From: Pseudobacteriovorax antillogorgiicola
Lineage (GTDB): Bacteria; Bdellovibrionota_B; Oligoflexia; Oligoflexales; Oligoflexaceae
DNA: 64,000 bases
Direction: 5' to 3'
Assembly (NCBI RefSeq): GCF_900177345.1
Contig: NZ_FWZT01000004.1
Span: forward strand, 330,868 to 394,867
Shown: positions 1 to 8,737 of the stretch, piece by piece
Position numbering within the stretch: the first letter of the stretch is position 1
Layout of the letters: each line of letters begins with the position of its first letter
Position numbers and translations under genes: made by a program
Notes under the pieces: model-generated
The model's input: the letters and a program-made list of their open reading frames with translations, nothing else
What the model was told of the DNA's origin: nothing
Databases searched by the model: none

Positions 1-1401
1 TAGGGCTTCATGGAGGTCTTTGTTCTTGCTTTGAATCTCGAACCCATCGACTTGGCCTAAGTTATTTAGATACGCAAGCCATGACCCCCTGAGGTCTTGC
101 CAGGATCGTACATCGTTCCAGGTTTCATGAAGTTTATGACGGCTCTGATTGATGAGTTTAAAGCGAACAAATCGAAGGTATAAGACTAGGGAAGCTAGGA
201 ACGCTGCACTGACAAGAAGATAGAAAATGCTATGGATTGGAACGATGACCGTCTGATTATAGATCATTTGCAAGGCACTCCAGGCTAATAAGCCGCCAAG
301 GCCACAAAGCGACGTGAAGAGGGCTATGGGAAGATTGCCAAGAAGTGCAGTGATAAATAGCAGCAAGGACAAGCCTAGAGGAAGAATGCCAGTTCTCGAT
401 TGTAGCTCAATAGGCTCGCGGAAGAGAATTCGGCCAGATAGGAAATTGTCTAGGAAACGGGCTGTCAAATGGTGCTCGGGAATGATCCGATCCTCTGTAG
501 CCGCAGACCAAGAGCCGGGGCCTTGGAATCGCCTCATTTTATGACTGGCAAGGAGAACGACTTTGCCTTCCAAGGACGAAATCTGGCCTTGGAGCACGGA
601 ATTTAGGCCAACAATCGGAATCTGAGCCTTGGCGAAGTATTCCTTGGTTGTGACTGCTGGTTCTGATAGGCAATTCTTGCGTGCCACATGAAAGGCATTT
701 TCACTTTGCCATCGCTTGCTGCTCAGGCCAAAGCTAGTTTTAAAGTCGGATTGACTCAGATGAGAGAGAAGCCATAGTATCGAACCAGGAAGTACGATAC
801 CGCCTTCTAATCCTACAGTGTGAGTGTAGAAGGGCGCGCAGTAGATACTTGATTCCGTTCCATAGCGAGGTGGGAGCCCAAAAGCTTTCTGCGCTTTCAC
901 ATACTGGGGACTTTCAGTAAATTTCAGGGGCAAGGCTTCGATAGGTGCATCGTTGTTAGACAAGACGAGGCTTTGTCTCAAGAGGGGGTAGAGGGATTCG
1001 GGAATATCGCCATCGCTGCCAATATCCAAGCCACTGCCTATATAGCGATCGTAGTTACGAATCATTTGTTCGAGAATTTCGTCGTGGGGGTCAGATGTGT
1101 CCTGTAGCTGGAGAAGGGAAAGGATCCAAGGACGACCGTTCAGTGCCAAGCGACTGAGTGCCTGTGCCAAGACTCTTCTAGGTAGGGGCCAGCCAAACTC
1201 TTGCTCTGTTTGCTCATTGATCTCAACAATCACAACTGGTGATGGTCTTAACTTCTCGTGGCGATATGATAGAGTTAGGCTGTAGATCTGCTCGATGGCA
1301 TCTTCATACCAGGCTGTAGGGATGATGGGATATGAGCCTTGAAAGACGATGGCTGGTAGGATGCATGCTAATGTCAGTAGTCTGTAGAATGGGTACTTCA
1401 T
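1..1401 (-). CDS. CHASE2-domain sensor protein, partial (3' end beyond window)
   Basis: An open frame of 467 codons runs from an ATG at 1401 to the left edge with no stop, so the C-terminal output domain is outside the window. The N-terminus is hydrophobic (signal or membrane anchor). Residues about 55-80 read VVIVEINEQT...GWPLPR, the usual start of an extracytoplasmic CHASE2 domain, which continues to about residue 330. Three or four hydrophobic segments follow at about 345-425, then a basic cytoplasmic stretch. In known families CHASE2 is followed by three membrane helices and then an adenylate cyclase, histidine kinase, GGDEF or Ser/Thr kinase domain; which one applies here cannot be seen. 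The ligand is unknown. The gene is divergent from the lipoprotein gene at 1814. Confidence 0.85.
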   Translation of the reverse strand, partial: MKYPFYRLLTLACILPAIVFQGSYPIIPTAWYEDAIEQIYSLTLSYRHEKLRPSPVVIVEINEQTEQEFGWPLPRRVLAQALSRLALNGRPWILSLLQLQDTSDPHDEILEQMIRNYDRYIGSGLDIGSDGDIPESLYPLLRQSLVLSNNDAPIEALPLKFTESPQYVKAQKAFGLPPRYGTESSIYCAPFYTHTVGLEGGIVLPGSILWLLSHLSQSDFKTSFGLSSKRWQSENAFHVARKNCLSEPAVTTKEYFAKAQIPIVGLNSVLQGQISSLEGKVVLLASHKMRRFQGPGSWSAATEDRIIPEHHLTARFLDNFLSGRILFREPIELQSRTGILPLGLSLLLFITALLGNLPIALFTSLCGLGGLLAWSALQMIYNQTVIVPIHSIFYLLVSAAFLASLVLYLRFVRFKLINQSRHKLHETWNDVRSWQDLRGSWLAYLNNLGQVDGFEIQSKNKDLHEAL

Positions 1402-1813
1402 AGCTGCCTAGGTAACGGACTGAACTTCTTGATCGACCCTTGCCTTTCGGACAAAATCTGATGCCGGAACTGGGACATTTTTGCCTATATATGGCTATCA
1501 TACAATCATCCCTGGGCAATTTTAGGAAGTTAAGATCAGCGCCAAAAACGAAGTATTAAGGGGAGCAAAACCAATGATACTCCGCTACGCCTAAAAAATA
1601 CCCGTCACGCTACGATTTGTTCGATCTCCTCGCTTTTTTAACCAAGCCTCGTCTCATTGGTTTTGCTCCCCTTAATATCTTGTGATCGGAGGCATCTTAC
1701 TTGTAACATAGCATCGCTAAGGTCCGTAGTCTTAGATGAGAGGCAAGACCTTGCCTCGGGGATCAGTTAAGATAGAGGTATCCCTTTGAACCAGTAAGCC
1801 CTAGGAGGATTCG
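1402..1813. other. Intergenic region between divergent genes, holding an inverted-repeat element
   Basis: Non-coding stretch between the divergently transcribed CHASE2 gene and the lipoprotein gene. Its main content is the 124-bp inverted-repeat element at 1554-1677. The remainder should carry promoters for both genes; AGGAGG at 1803-1808 is the ribosome binding site of the downstream gene. No convincing small gene was found. Confidence 0.6.
1554..1677. repeat. 124-bp element with perfect 24-bp terminal inverted repeats (MITE-like)
   Basis: The left arm at 1554-1577 (TATTAAGGGGAGCAAAACCA...) is the exact reverse complement of the right arm at 1654-1677. The 76-bp core is partly symmetric, with A-rich and T-rich runs facing each other. 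The outermost bases are TA on both sides, as expected for a Tc1/mariner or IS630-type TA duplication. It may be a non-autonomous transposable element or simply a large hairpin acting as terminator or insulator. No transposase is encoded. Confidence 0.6.
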
Positions 1814-2203
1814 ATGAAACTTGTAGCACTGGCACTTGGCGTTCTGCTCTCAGCCTGTCAGGGTGATTTTGAGCTTAAAAATCCCTATACATATAAAAAG
1901 GCCGAGCCTACATATTTTGAGCCTTACGTTAATGCCAAGGACAAGGAAACAGCATCCCTAGTCAACCCCGCGTATCCTATTACCATCCAGCTGTACGACA
2001 ACCAAACCTTTCGCTATGAACTCGATGTTTTGGGTGAAGGTAAGGGAGAATGGGCCTTTGAAGATGGGTACCTTCGCTTATATGCAGAACGTGATCTTTT
2101 TGTGATGAATATGTTTTTGCATCAGGCAGACGGTCTTACAGAACCGGTTCTTGAGTTTCGCGATCGTTTTGGTCCAAACTTTTTAGAAATGGAACGCAAG
2201 TAG
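1814..2203 (+). CDS. Small putative lipoprotein
   Basis: 129-residue protein with a short signal peptide ending in the lipobox LLSAC (Cys15), so probably lipidated and membrane anchored. The mature part has no family I recognise; its alternating hydrophobic/charged pattern and motifs such as QLYDNQTFRYEL suggest a small beta-rich fold. The start is fixed by AGGAGG at 1803-1808, five bases before the ATG. It stands alone, divergent from the CHASE2 gene, with a hairpin terminator 64 bp downstream. Function unknown. Confidence 0.75.
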   Translation: MKLVALALGVLLSACQGDFELKNPYTYKKAEPTYFEPYVNAKDKETASLVNPAYPITIQLYDNQTFRYELDVLGEGKGEWAFEDGYLRLYAERDLFVMNMFLHQADGLTEPVLEFRDRFGPNFLEMERK

Positions 2204-2266
2204 GGTTGTCCGCCAATGGCCATCAGTGGCCCAAATTGGGTCGCCTAGTATAGTTGATTTACCGTG

Positions 2267-2293
2267 ATCGCCGATAATATTGGCGATTTTTTT
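2267..2293 (+). terminator. Rho-independent terminator
   Basis: ATCGCC (2267-2272) pairs with GGCGAT (2282-2287) across a 9-base AT-rich loop, followed directly by a run of T. It lies after the lipoprotein gene at 1814-2203 and before the DUF2087 gene. Confidence 0.75.
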
Positions 2294-2335
2294 GGTTCCT
2301 ACCTTGCAAAAGGATCAATTTAAGGAGGTTCCAAT

Positions 2336-2599
2336 ATGAAAATTGACGTTTTATTAAATAGGCTGTGGGACGATGAAAAGCGACTCCAGCGCTGGCCGAG
2401 AAAGCAAAAGCAGCAGTTCGTTTGCCTGGAATACGTGATCGATAAAGTTCCTAAAGCAAAGCAGTACACGGAGAAAGAAATCAACCGATTGATCAAGGCC
2501 TGGATCACCTTTGAGGACTATGTGCGCGTCAGGCGACAGCTTGTAGACTTTGGGTTCCTAGGACGAACCAAAGACGGCTCATCCTATTGGCGTCTCTAA
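2336..2599 (+). CDS. DUF2087 family protein
   Basis: 87-residue basic protein matching the short DUF2087 pattern: an N-terminal LxRLWDDEKRLQRWPRK segment, a central YTEKEINRLI helix and a C-terminal VRRQLVDFGFLGR...YWR motif. DUF2087 is a small winged-helix-like domain found alone or at the end of transcriptional regulators, so a DNA- or RNA-binding regulatory role is possible but unproven. AAGGAGG precedes the ATG by about eight bases. The stop codon overlaps the stop codon of the convergent dehydrogenase gene by three bases, so the two messages are antisense at their 3' ends. Confidence 0.8.
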   Translation: MKIDVLLNRLWDDEKRLQRWPRKQKQQFVCLEYVIDKVPKAKQYTEKEINRLIKAWITFEDYVRVRRQLVDFGFLGRTKDGSSYWRL

Positions 2600-4074
2600 G
2601 AGTAGACAGTGTTGCTTAACTCGGGGCCCCGCTTGCCGGACTCGTATTCCTTGATATTAGCTAGGGTGACCTCGGTAATCTTGTCTAGGGCCTCTTCGGT
2701 CATAAAGGCTTGATGACTGGTGATCAAAACATTGTTGAACGTTAAGAGTCTGGCAAGCACATCGTCGGAAATACCTTCGGTGGATTTATCCTGGAAGAAG
2801 TACTCAGCTTCTTCTTCATAAACGTCCAGAGCAGCGCCGCCGATTTTCTTACTTTTTAAACCTTGAATCAACGCCACGGTATCGATCAAGCCACCACGGC
2901 TTGTGTTTACAATGTAGACGCCCTCTTTCATGGTACGGATGGCATCTCCATCAATCAGATGCTTCGTTTCAGGGGTCAACGGAGCGTGTAAGCTAATAAT
3001 GTCGGAAGATCTTAGAAGCTCTGCAAGGCTAAGGTATTGAACGTTGTCCAAAGCCTCCAGCTCTGGGTCGGGGTACTTGTCAAAGGCTAGCACCCTGGCT
3101 CCAAAGCCAAGCATCTGCTGCACGAAAATACGACCTATTTTACCGGTACCAATTACACCAACTGTTTTGCCATGGAGATCGAAACCCACTAGCTCGTCCA
3201 ACTTGAAGTTACCTTCTCGGACTCGGTTGTAGGCCCTGTGAAGACGACGGTTAAGGCAGAGAAGCATAGCGGTACCATGCTCAGCGACGGCATAAGGCGA
3301 ATAAGCCGGAACTCGCACGACATCAAGCCCATAGCGTTGGCATGCTTTGAGATCCACGTGATTGAAACCCGCACATCGCAGTGCGATCAGACCAACGCCA
3401 CAGTCTTGTAAGATTTTGGCGGCATCGTCGTCGATGGTGTCATTTACGAAGGAGCACACCACTTCATGACCAGATGCTACGGGAGCCGTCTTGGCAGAAA
3501 GGCGAGCCTCGACAAACGTGAATTCGAACTGTTCTCCACCTGCGGTGATGAACGGCTTCTTCATGTAGGGCTGACTATCGAAGAACGCCACTCGTGTTTT
3601 TTGGCTAACTTGAGGAGGCCTTTGATCGACGATGATTTGGTTTTTGCTCCGAATTTTTTGGCCCATATGGGAAAGCAGGGCTTGCAAAAGGGAGTCACTA
3701 TCTCTTCTAGGGTTGTAGAGGTAGGACCTCAGCTCTACAAAGGGAATGCTCCTCACCGCCACCGAACTTCTTGCAACGGCACTTGCAGAGCGGCTCGCTC
3801 CTGTTACAAAACTGGTTAAACCTAGGAACTGACCCGTTTTAAGATAGCGAATTGATGTATTGGTACCATCTGTGTTGCGGCGCATGGTCTCTACCTGGCC
3901 GGAGAGTAGAATCATCAGTCTCGGGTCGTCCTGACCCTCTTCAAATATCGTTTGATTGGTTTCAAAGCGCAGTTCCTCGCTTTGATCGACAATGAATTGG
4001 ATCACTGAGTCTGGCAAGGCACTCATCTCGGGAAACCTTGCTACCGCAGTTTTTAGCCTATCGACTTCGCTCAT
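2596..4074 (-). CDS. Cyclic-nucleotide-binding domain fused to D-lactate/2-hydroxyacid dehydrogenase
   Basis: 492 residues in two parts. Residues about 15-140 form a CRP-like cNMP-binding domain, with GQFLGLTSFVTGASRSASAVA near the usual phosphate-binding cassette (Arg-Ser-Ala-Ser-Ala retained; the normal Glu is not evident). From about 160 a full-length D-2-hydroxyacid dehydrogenase of roughly 330 residues follows: NAD-binding VGVIGTGKIG, catalytic Arg in NTSRGGLID, Glu in DVYEEEAEYF, and His in SHQAF. These are the family's three catalytic residues, and the FFQD segment is typical of fermentative D-LDH (pyruvate + NADH to D-lactate). The fusion suggests allosteric control of a metabolic enzyme by cAMP or cGMP; that is inference. 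No helix-turn-helix is present. Cytoplasmic; single gene. Confidence 0.9.
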   Translation of the reverse strand: MSEVDRLKTAVARFPEMSALPDSVIQFIVDQSEELRFETNQTIFEEGQDDPRLMILLSGQVETMRRNTDGTNTSIRYLKTGQFLGLTSFVTGASRSASAVARSSVAVRSIPFVELRSYLYNPRRDSDSLLQALLSHMGQKIRSKNQIIVDQRPPQVSQKTRVAFFDSQPYMKKPFITAGGEQFEFTFVEARLSAKTAPVASGHEVVCSFVNDTIDDDAAKILQDCGVGLIALRCAGFNHVDLKACQRYGLDVVRVPAYSPYAVAEHGTAMLLCLNRRLHRAYNRVREGNFKLDELVGFDLHGKTVGVIGTGKIGRIFVQQMLGFGARVLAFDKYPDPELEALDNVQYLSLAELLRSSDIISLHAPLTPETKHLIDGDAIRTMKEGVYIVNTSRGGLIDTVALIQGLKSKKIGGAALDVYEEEAEYFFQDKSTEGISDDVLARLLTFNNVLITSHQAFMTEEALDKITEVTLANIKEYESGKRGPELSNTVYS

Positions 4075-4168
4075 GTTTGCTCCCGTATTAACGACATCGC
4101 CTCCTCCATAGCAAGACTGGGCGATTGTCGCAACCGGAAGAACCCCGATGAACTCAGGTGATCACCAG

Positions 4169-5119
4169 TTAAGGGCTAAGTTGAAGGGTGACGGAATCTG
4201 ACTTTCCCGCGTAGTCTGACTCGAAGGTGATGAGGATTGGTGTAACGAGTTCATAGGTTTTGCTACCTTGGCCTGTTAGGGTGTACTGGATTAAGTTTCC
4301 ATCCTGGACTTTAACGAAGTCGTAGCCATCCTCAACCCTGAAATTTATACTGAACCTGGCAGTATCTAGCTCATTGCTAGGGATATGGTAGAGAAGTCGG
4401 CTCATATTGTTGCCAAACGGGCCCCACGTCTTGCTTTCACGGCGTTGATTTTTAAACGCTAGCCATTGACTCTGGTCTGCAAAAGCTAGAGGCAGAAGGC
4501 TGCCGTAATTATATCTTTGGCTGCGATTACCATTGTGAACTCCAACGACTTTGTGATCGGATGCCCTAAGAACCGGGCTACCGCTGTGACCAGGAAGGGT
4601 TGAGCATGTATGAGTGAAGCTGTTCGTGGATTCCACGGTGCGGTGGCAATTCTCCGAAACGTGGAGTTCCTCACCTTTCGGAAACCCATAGATCACCACG
4701 TCACTGGACTCCGTGTCGGCAAGAAAGTGGTCGGTTTCTGCAATCTCAAAGTAATCTTGTGGGGCAGGGTCCACTTCAAAGACGGCTATGTCTCGCTGAT
4801 TTTCGAATTCAAGAGCCATGACCTGCACACACTGACTTATGCTTCCATCGTGCCATGCAACCTGGTGAGGGAGGCAAGGATCACCAGCTTTGGCTTGAGG
4901 TGCTAGGCAGTGAGCTGCGGTGGCGACTAGACCGGAACCAATATGGAATACAGTGCACTGACCATCGAGCGTTCCTATAGCACCGCTGATTGGTAAATCA
5001 TGATCTTGCCAGGGACGGAGCTGGCCAGTACCAAGCTCGGCATTGAGTTGGCTTGTGTTGTCTTGTCCGCAAGAGATTACAAACAATAAGGTACTTGATA
5101 CTAGCATCGTGAATTTCAA
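4169..5119 (-). CDS. Trypsin-like serine protease, putative lipoprotein
   Basis: 316 residues. The signal peptide ends in the lipobox FVISCG (Cys17), so it is probably lipid anchored. A chymotrypsin-fold S1 domain follows with the complete triad: His70 in TAAHC, Asp110 in RDIAVF, and Ser179 in GHSGSP. Several cysteines could form disulfides. After about residue 225 there is a C-terminal beta-rich segment (YDFVKVQDG...ITFESDYAGKSD) resembling a CUB domain, which may bind substrate or carbohydrate. It stands alone on the minus strand. Likely role: extracellular or periplasmic proteolysis; substrate unknown. Confidence 0.85.
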   Translation of the reverse strand: MKFTMLVSSTLLFVISCGQDNTSQLNAELGTGQLRPWQDHDLPISGAIGTLDGQCTVFHIGSGLVATAAHCLAPQAKAGDPCLPHQVAWHDGSISQCVQVMALEFENQRDIAVFEVDPAPQDYFEIAETDHFLADTESSDVVIYGFPKGEELHVSENCHRTVESTNSFTHTCSTLPGHSGSPVLRASDHKVVGVHNGNRSQRYNYGSLLPLAFADQSQWLAFKNQRRESKTWGPFGNNMSRLLYHIPSNELDTARFSINFRVEDGYDFVKVQDGNLIQYTLTGQGSKTYELVTPILITFESDYAGKSDSVTLQLSP

Positions 5120-5452
5120 TCTAAACCTCCCATGTTCTGAACTTACCCTTAAGTTAGGGGATAACTGGCTGACCAGTCAATGACTAGTTCCAAATGATTT
5201 AACTCGGGTGATTTCGCAACATTCTCCAACGAGCCACGAAGCTTCGGTTCGTGTTCTTGCAGAGCGAAGTTATTTCAGTATCTTATTTTAAAGTTAGTGA
5301 CTGACTTGGTAGAGGCGATGGTTCAACTGCCTGAAAATCCGTCATCGCCTTTGAGGGTTCTTGAGTGTGATTGCGTAGTGTAAATGTAGGAGGGTGAATT
5401 CGCCCACTGCTTCAAATGAAGCAATGAGCGAAGATCGTCCTGAACCTACCGC
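5120..5452. other. Intergenic region, no gene seen
   Basis: 333 bp between two minus-strand genes. It should hold the promoter of the protease gene and the 3' end of the gene at 5453. Small dyads are present: AGGCGATG/CATCGCCT (5313-5320 and 5343-5350), CACGAA/TTCGTG (5235-5240 and 5248-5253) and TGCTTC/GAAGCA (5408-5413 and 5418-5423). None has a U-tract. No coding pattern was seen. Confidence 0.5.
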
Positions 5453-6184
5453 TTACATGGCAGGAATGTCTAGAAAGCGGTTGAGTGAGTTGCCATCTAA
5501 AACGCGAACATGAAGTAGTCCTTCACCAAAGAACGGCTGCGCAAGACCCTTAGTCACTTGGTATGAGCGATCAGCTGGTTGCTCATCACAGCGCGCATCA
5601 TCAACAATTTCTGTGATCGGTTGCACGACCATCACATCAGCTGGATCATTGAACACCCGTACTTCCTTCATAATCATACAGCCAATAAACAAGTGGGGGA
5701 AGGTTCCCTGCAACTTGAGAGCTTGCTTGCCGGTATCGTAGTCCACATCGATAAAGGCGTTTGCAACCGGAGCGTATAGAAAATCATCCGGTGATTCTGT
5801 GGTCCGCTCTTTAACAGCAAATGTTTCCGTTACCGTTGGGTCATCACCGAAGCTGACTTTATATTCTCCTTTCTCTAATACCCCTGTTTTCACCGTTTGG
5901 ATGTATGGTGTAATACTCTGGATACAGTAGGTGTCGGGGTAAAACAACACATCGGCATCAACTTGGATCGACTTGTCTTTGCTATTGACCTTAGCCTTTG
6001 CATCACCAGTGTGATAGCAAGTACTGGGTAGCTTGCCATGGATAACAACTTCGGTGTTGTCGTTGTTATCGAACCCGTTCGGGATGAAAAACTTTGTGAT
6101 CGGAGCTTGTTCACGAATCGGGCCGCCTGCAGCGAGTAAAGAGCTAGCAACAAACAAAGAGCCTAGAGTTAATGTGCGTATCAT
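5453..6184 (-). CDS. Secreted protein of unknown function
   Basis: 243 residues with an N-terminal signal peptide (MIRTLTLGSLFVASSLLAAGG) and no lipobox, so probably periplasmic or secreted. The mature part is beta-rich, contains six cysteines (some likely paired, e.g. in STCYHTG and FIGCMI) and no catalytic motif I recognise. The GKLPSTCYHTGDA and GEYKV segments recall immunoglobulin-like accessory domains, but this is weak. Isolated between intergenic regions of over 300 bp on each side, so probably monocistronic. Confidence 0.7.
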   Translation of the reverse strand: MIRTLTLGSLFVASSLLAAGGPIREQAPITKFFIPNGFDNNDNTEVVIHGKLPSTCYHTGDAKAKVNSKDKSIQVDADVLFYPDTYCIQSITPYIQTVKTGVLEKGEYKVSFGDDPTVTETFAVKERTTESPDDFLYAPVANAFIDVDYDTGKQALKLQGTFPHLFIGCMIMKEVRVFNDPADVMVVQPITEIVDDARCDEQPADRSYQVTKGLAQPFFGEGLLHVRVLDGNSLNRFLDIPAM

Positions 6185-6543
6185 GGTTTGGTCTCCCTAA
6201 AAGATGTTTTAGAACTCTGCCTTTGATGAAGCAAAGCCTATACCAAGTCTAGATAAAAAAATGAGGGCTTGCGGCTCAAGGCTTTCACGGGAAAGTTTTT
6301 TTACTTATATAAACATACCAGCACGCATTTGGTATCGAATCGCTAGCTATGACGAAGCTATGGTGTGAGAAGAAGCAATAGTAAGGCTTTCTACGGAGGG
6401 CTCAGTGTGAATTGGAACATTGAACCTTTGTGTACTGTTTGAATGTCACAGAGTAAACCTGCAGCCAATCTGATCTTGTTTATCCTAACTAAATCTGTAA
6501 TCATTTTTTTCATCGCAAATAATTTACTTTTTTTGGAGCTAGC
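6185..6543. other. Divergent intergenic region
   Basis: 359 bp between divergent genes, A/T-rich near 6480-6535, and expected to contain both promoters. No small gene, RNA gene or repeat was found. Confidence 0.5.
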
Positions 6544-8352
6544 ATGAGCTATTGTCGCTTCCTAGGGTTGCTTTGTCTTTTTTTGGTGAGTGGGCCTCTT
6601 TCGGCTCAGCTTGAAATCAATCGCGACGGGATTCAAGCGGAGTTAGAGGAATATAATTTCTTCAGTCAGGCGCCGGGAACGGTCCTATCTATTTGTCTAA
6701 TGGATGAGTGTCAGGAGTTTTCAGCGGGGGTGAAAGATCCAGCAGGGGATGAATCTATCGCGATAGATAGCTTGTTTCGCATTGGTAGTCTCACCAAGAC
6801 CATGGTCGCTGTGCTAACCTTGCAATTGCTTGAAGATGGAGTGATTGCCCTGAACGACCCACTTAGTATGCATTTGCCACAGTTTGGCGGCTGGGGAGAG
6901 GTTACCATCCGGCAGTTGATGCAGATGCGTTCCGGGGTTCCCGCCTATCTTTTCCGGCCTGAAGCGCTTTTCAGTGTGCTCGGAGATGTATTTAAGCATA
7001 AGAAAGTTGTCTATGATCCAAATCAACTACTTAATGATATTAAAGGGCGAGAGCTTGACTTCACACCAGGTACTGCCAGTGCCTACAACAACACAAACTA
7101 CGTGCTCCTCGGTCTCATCCTGGAAAAATATCGAGGCCAAAAGCTCGAAACGATTCTAGCTGAAGGAATTGCCGAGCCCCTTGGGCTTAAAAATACTTAT
7201 TTGGATATGTCCACGGAAGATGACCCCCAGCTAACACGAGGGTTTTTGCAAAGTCACTTCTCAGGATTACCAAGTTGGCTAAATTTGTTGCTACCTAAAG
7301 AACTGCGTCGTGGTTGGGATACAATTGATATTACCAATGGCTTTCCAGCTAGCCGTGCCTGGGCAGCAGGAGGTGTGGTTTCATCACCGAGAGAGATGAA
7401 TACGTTCATTCGAGGGCTTATGAATGGCAAGTTGATCAGTGATCATAGCTTGGCACAAATGATTGCCGTTCGTGAAGGAAATATTTTGGGCAATCCAGTT
7501 CAGTATGGCCTTGGGATCATGAAAGAACAAACGCCCTATGGCGATTTCTATGGCCATGGTGGTGTAGGGGTTGGCTATCAAAACATGACTTACTATTCTC
7601 CGGAACATGATTTGGGAGTCGTTGTTACCCAGAATGTAGGCCCCGCAGCCACCGGATCTATTTTTGTAAGCCTGATCACCAAGATCTTCGAAGGCAAGGC
7701 AGTTAAGCCTTTCGATGCGCGACGGAATGAAATTCCAGATTGGTTCTGGAATGGTCTGCATCTGAAGGTCAAGGGCAATATCAATCCGATGGCTAGCGAA
7801 GATGATGATTCAGAGAATAAAGATAAGTCACTTTTTGGGCCAACTGTAGGCTACGCCTATGACAAAAGGCGTTTCGTACCGGGGCAATCATTTAATAACT
7901 TCTCTAGCACCTACGTGAAGGCTGACGATCAGGACTATATTCAACTAACGGCCTTCAGCCAAACTGCTGTCGGAGGATTCCTGAGTCCTGAAAGCCTCTC
8001 ATTCCCAGTGACGATGATTTATCTAAAACGCGATCGTTTGATCTCTTATGAAGACGAAAACAAAAAAGTTGTCATCGAAAAAGATCTAGATCTGTCTTCG
8101 ACTCCCGTGTTTGTTTTTGTAGGAGAGGTTCGATTTGATCAATCCAGCGGCTCTGTTTATACTTGCGCAAGCCGTTTGCTAGATACAGGCCGCGAAATGG
8201 CGTTTCAATTTTCGGGGAACTTTGAAGAAAGTTACGGGACAGGAGAATCAATAAAGATGCTAGGTAACTTCCCGTTGCGCAATGTCTCTTGGCTTTGGGA
8301 TCAAGATCTTCTTAGCCTTTTTGGCTTAAATAGATGCCCAATTTTTGGCTAA
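6544..8352 (+). CDS. Secreted serine hydrolase, beta-lactamase class C family
   Basis: 602 residues. Signal peptide of about 21 residues ending at LSA-Q. The penicillin-binding/esterase fold carries the SxxK nucleophile motif (Ser82-Leu-Thr-Lys85), the YxN motif (Tyr181-Asn-Asn183) and HGG at 338-340 in place of KTG. This combination is shared by class C-like esterases, D-aminopeptidases and transpeptidase-like hydrolases rather than typical AmpC, so beta-lactam hydrolysis should not be assumed. The family domain ends at about 385. The last 200 residues are an extra beta-rich domain with an acidic EDDDSENKD linker at its start. GGAG at 6535-6538 precedes the ATG. The 3' end carries an inverted repeat that includes the stop codon. 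Confidence 0.85.
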   Translation: MSYCRFLGLLCLFLVSGPLSAQLEINRDGIQAELEEYNFFSQAPGTVLSICLMDECQEFSAGVKDPAGDESIAIDSLFRIGSLTKTMVAVLTLQLLEDGVIALNDPLSMHLPQFGGWGEVTIRQLMQMRSGVPAYLFRPEALFSVLGDVFKHKKVVYDPNQLLNDIKGRELDFTPGTASAYNNTNYVLLGLILEKYRGQKLETILAEGIAEPLGLKNTYLDMSTEDDPQLTRGFLQSHFSGLPSWLNLLLPKELRRGWDTIDITNGFPASRAWAAGGVVSSPREMNTFIRGLMNGKLISDHSLAQMIAVREGNILGNPVQYGLGIMKEQTPYGDFYGHGGVGVGYQNMTYYSPEHDLGVVVTQNVGPAATGSIFVSLITKIFEGKAVKPFDARRNEIPDWFWNGLHLKVKGNINPMASEDDDSENKDKSLFGPTVGYAYDKRRFVPGQSFNNFSSTYVKADDQDYIQLTAFSQTAVGGFLSPESLSFPVTMIYLKRDRLISYEDENKKVVIEKDLDLSSTPVFVFVGEVRFDQSSGSVYTCASRLLDTGREMAFQFSGNFEESYGTGESIKMLGNFPLRNVSWLWDQDLLSLFGLNRCPIFG

Positions 8353-8361
8353 AGAAGATCT
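8304..8361. terminator. Inverted repeat spanning the stop codon
   Basis: AGATCTTCTTAGCC (8304-8317) is complementary to GGCTAAAGAAGATCT (8347-8361) with one bulged A. The second arm contains the TAA stop of the hydrolase gene. There is no T-run. It probably ends transcription or protects the mRNA 3' end. Confidence 0.45.
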
Positions 8362-8385
8362 CTCTCGGGTACGCTTGCCCATGAA

Positions 8386-8724
8386 CTACATCGCTTCCGT
8401 GGCAAGGTCTTTGGAAAGATATGTTCTTAAGCGAGCCAAGAAGCCTTCTGGCTTCTTGGCCGTGAGTATAAGGTCGAGTTCACCTTTGTCAAGGTAGACT
8501 CCTAGGCAGCTCTCACACTGGTCAATCATAACTCCAGCTAGTTCGCGTTCTTCCAGCTGACAGCCACATTTTGGACACTTCATCCAGTGCAGCTTTTGCT
8601 CTGAAAGATGTTCCTTGTTTTTCCGCACCTCGTCCAGGTATTCCCGTTGCTTACGGATTAAGTCCCTATTTAGAAGGAAAAAGTACTCTTCTTCCGTTTG
8701 AGTATGAGGCTTTCTAAGTTCCAT
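8386..8724 (-). CDS. zf-TFIIB-type zinc-ribbon protein
   Basis: 112 residues. The central part, about 48-90, is a zf-TFIIB-like zinc ribbon: MKCPKCGCQLEERE, then DQCESCLGVYLDKGEL, giving two CxxC knuckles for one Zn ion. The N-terminal 45 residues are a charged helix. Members of this family are small cytoplasmic proteins of unclear role. It follows the CBS-domain gene by 13 bases on the same strand, so the two are almost certainly cotranscribed. Confidence 0.8.
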   Translation of the reverse strand: MELRKPHTQTEEEYFFLLNRDLIRKQREYLDEVRKNKEHLSEQKLHWMKCPKCGCQLEERELAGVMIDQCESCLGVYLDKGELDLILTAKKPEGFLARLRTYLSKDLATEAM

Positions 8725-8737
8725 GGCTCACTCCCTT

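Noticed and set aside
3466..3819. 117-codon plus-strand frame inside the D-LDH fusion gene
   Set aside because: Antisense to conserved coding sequence; no ribosome binding site.
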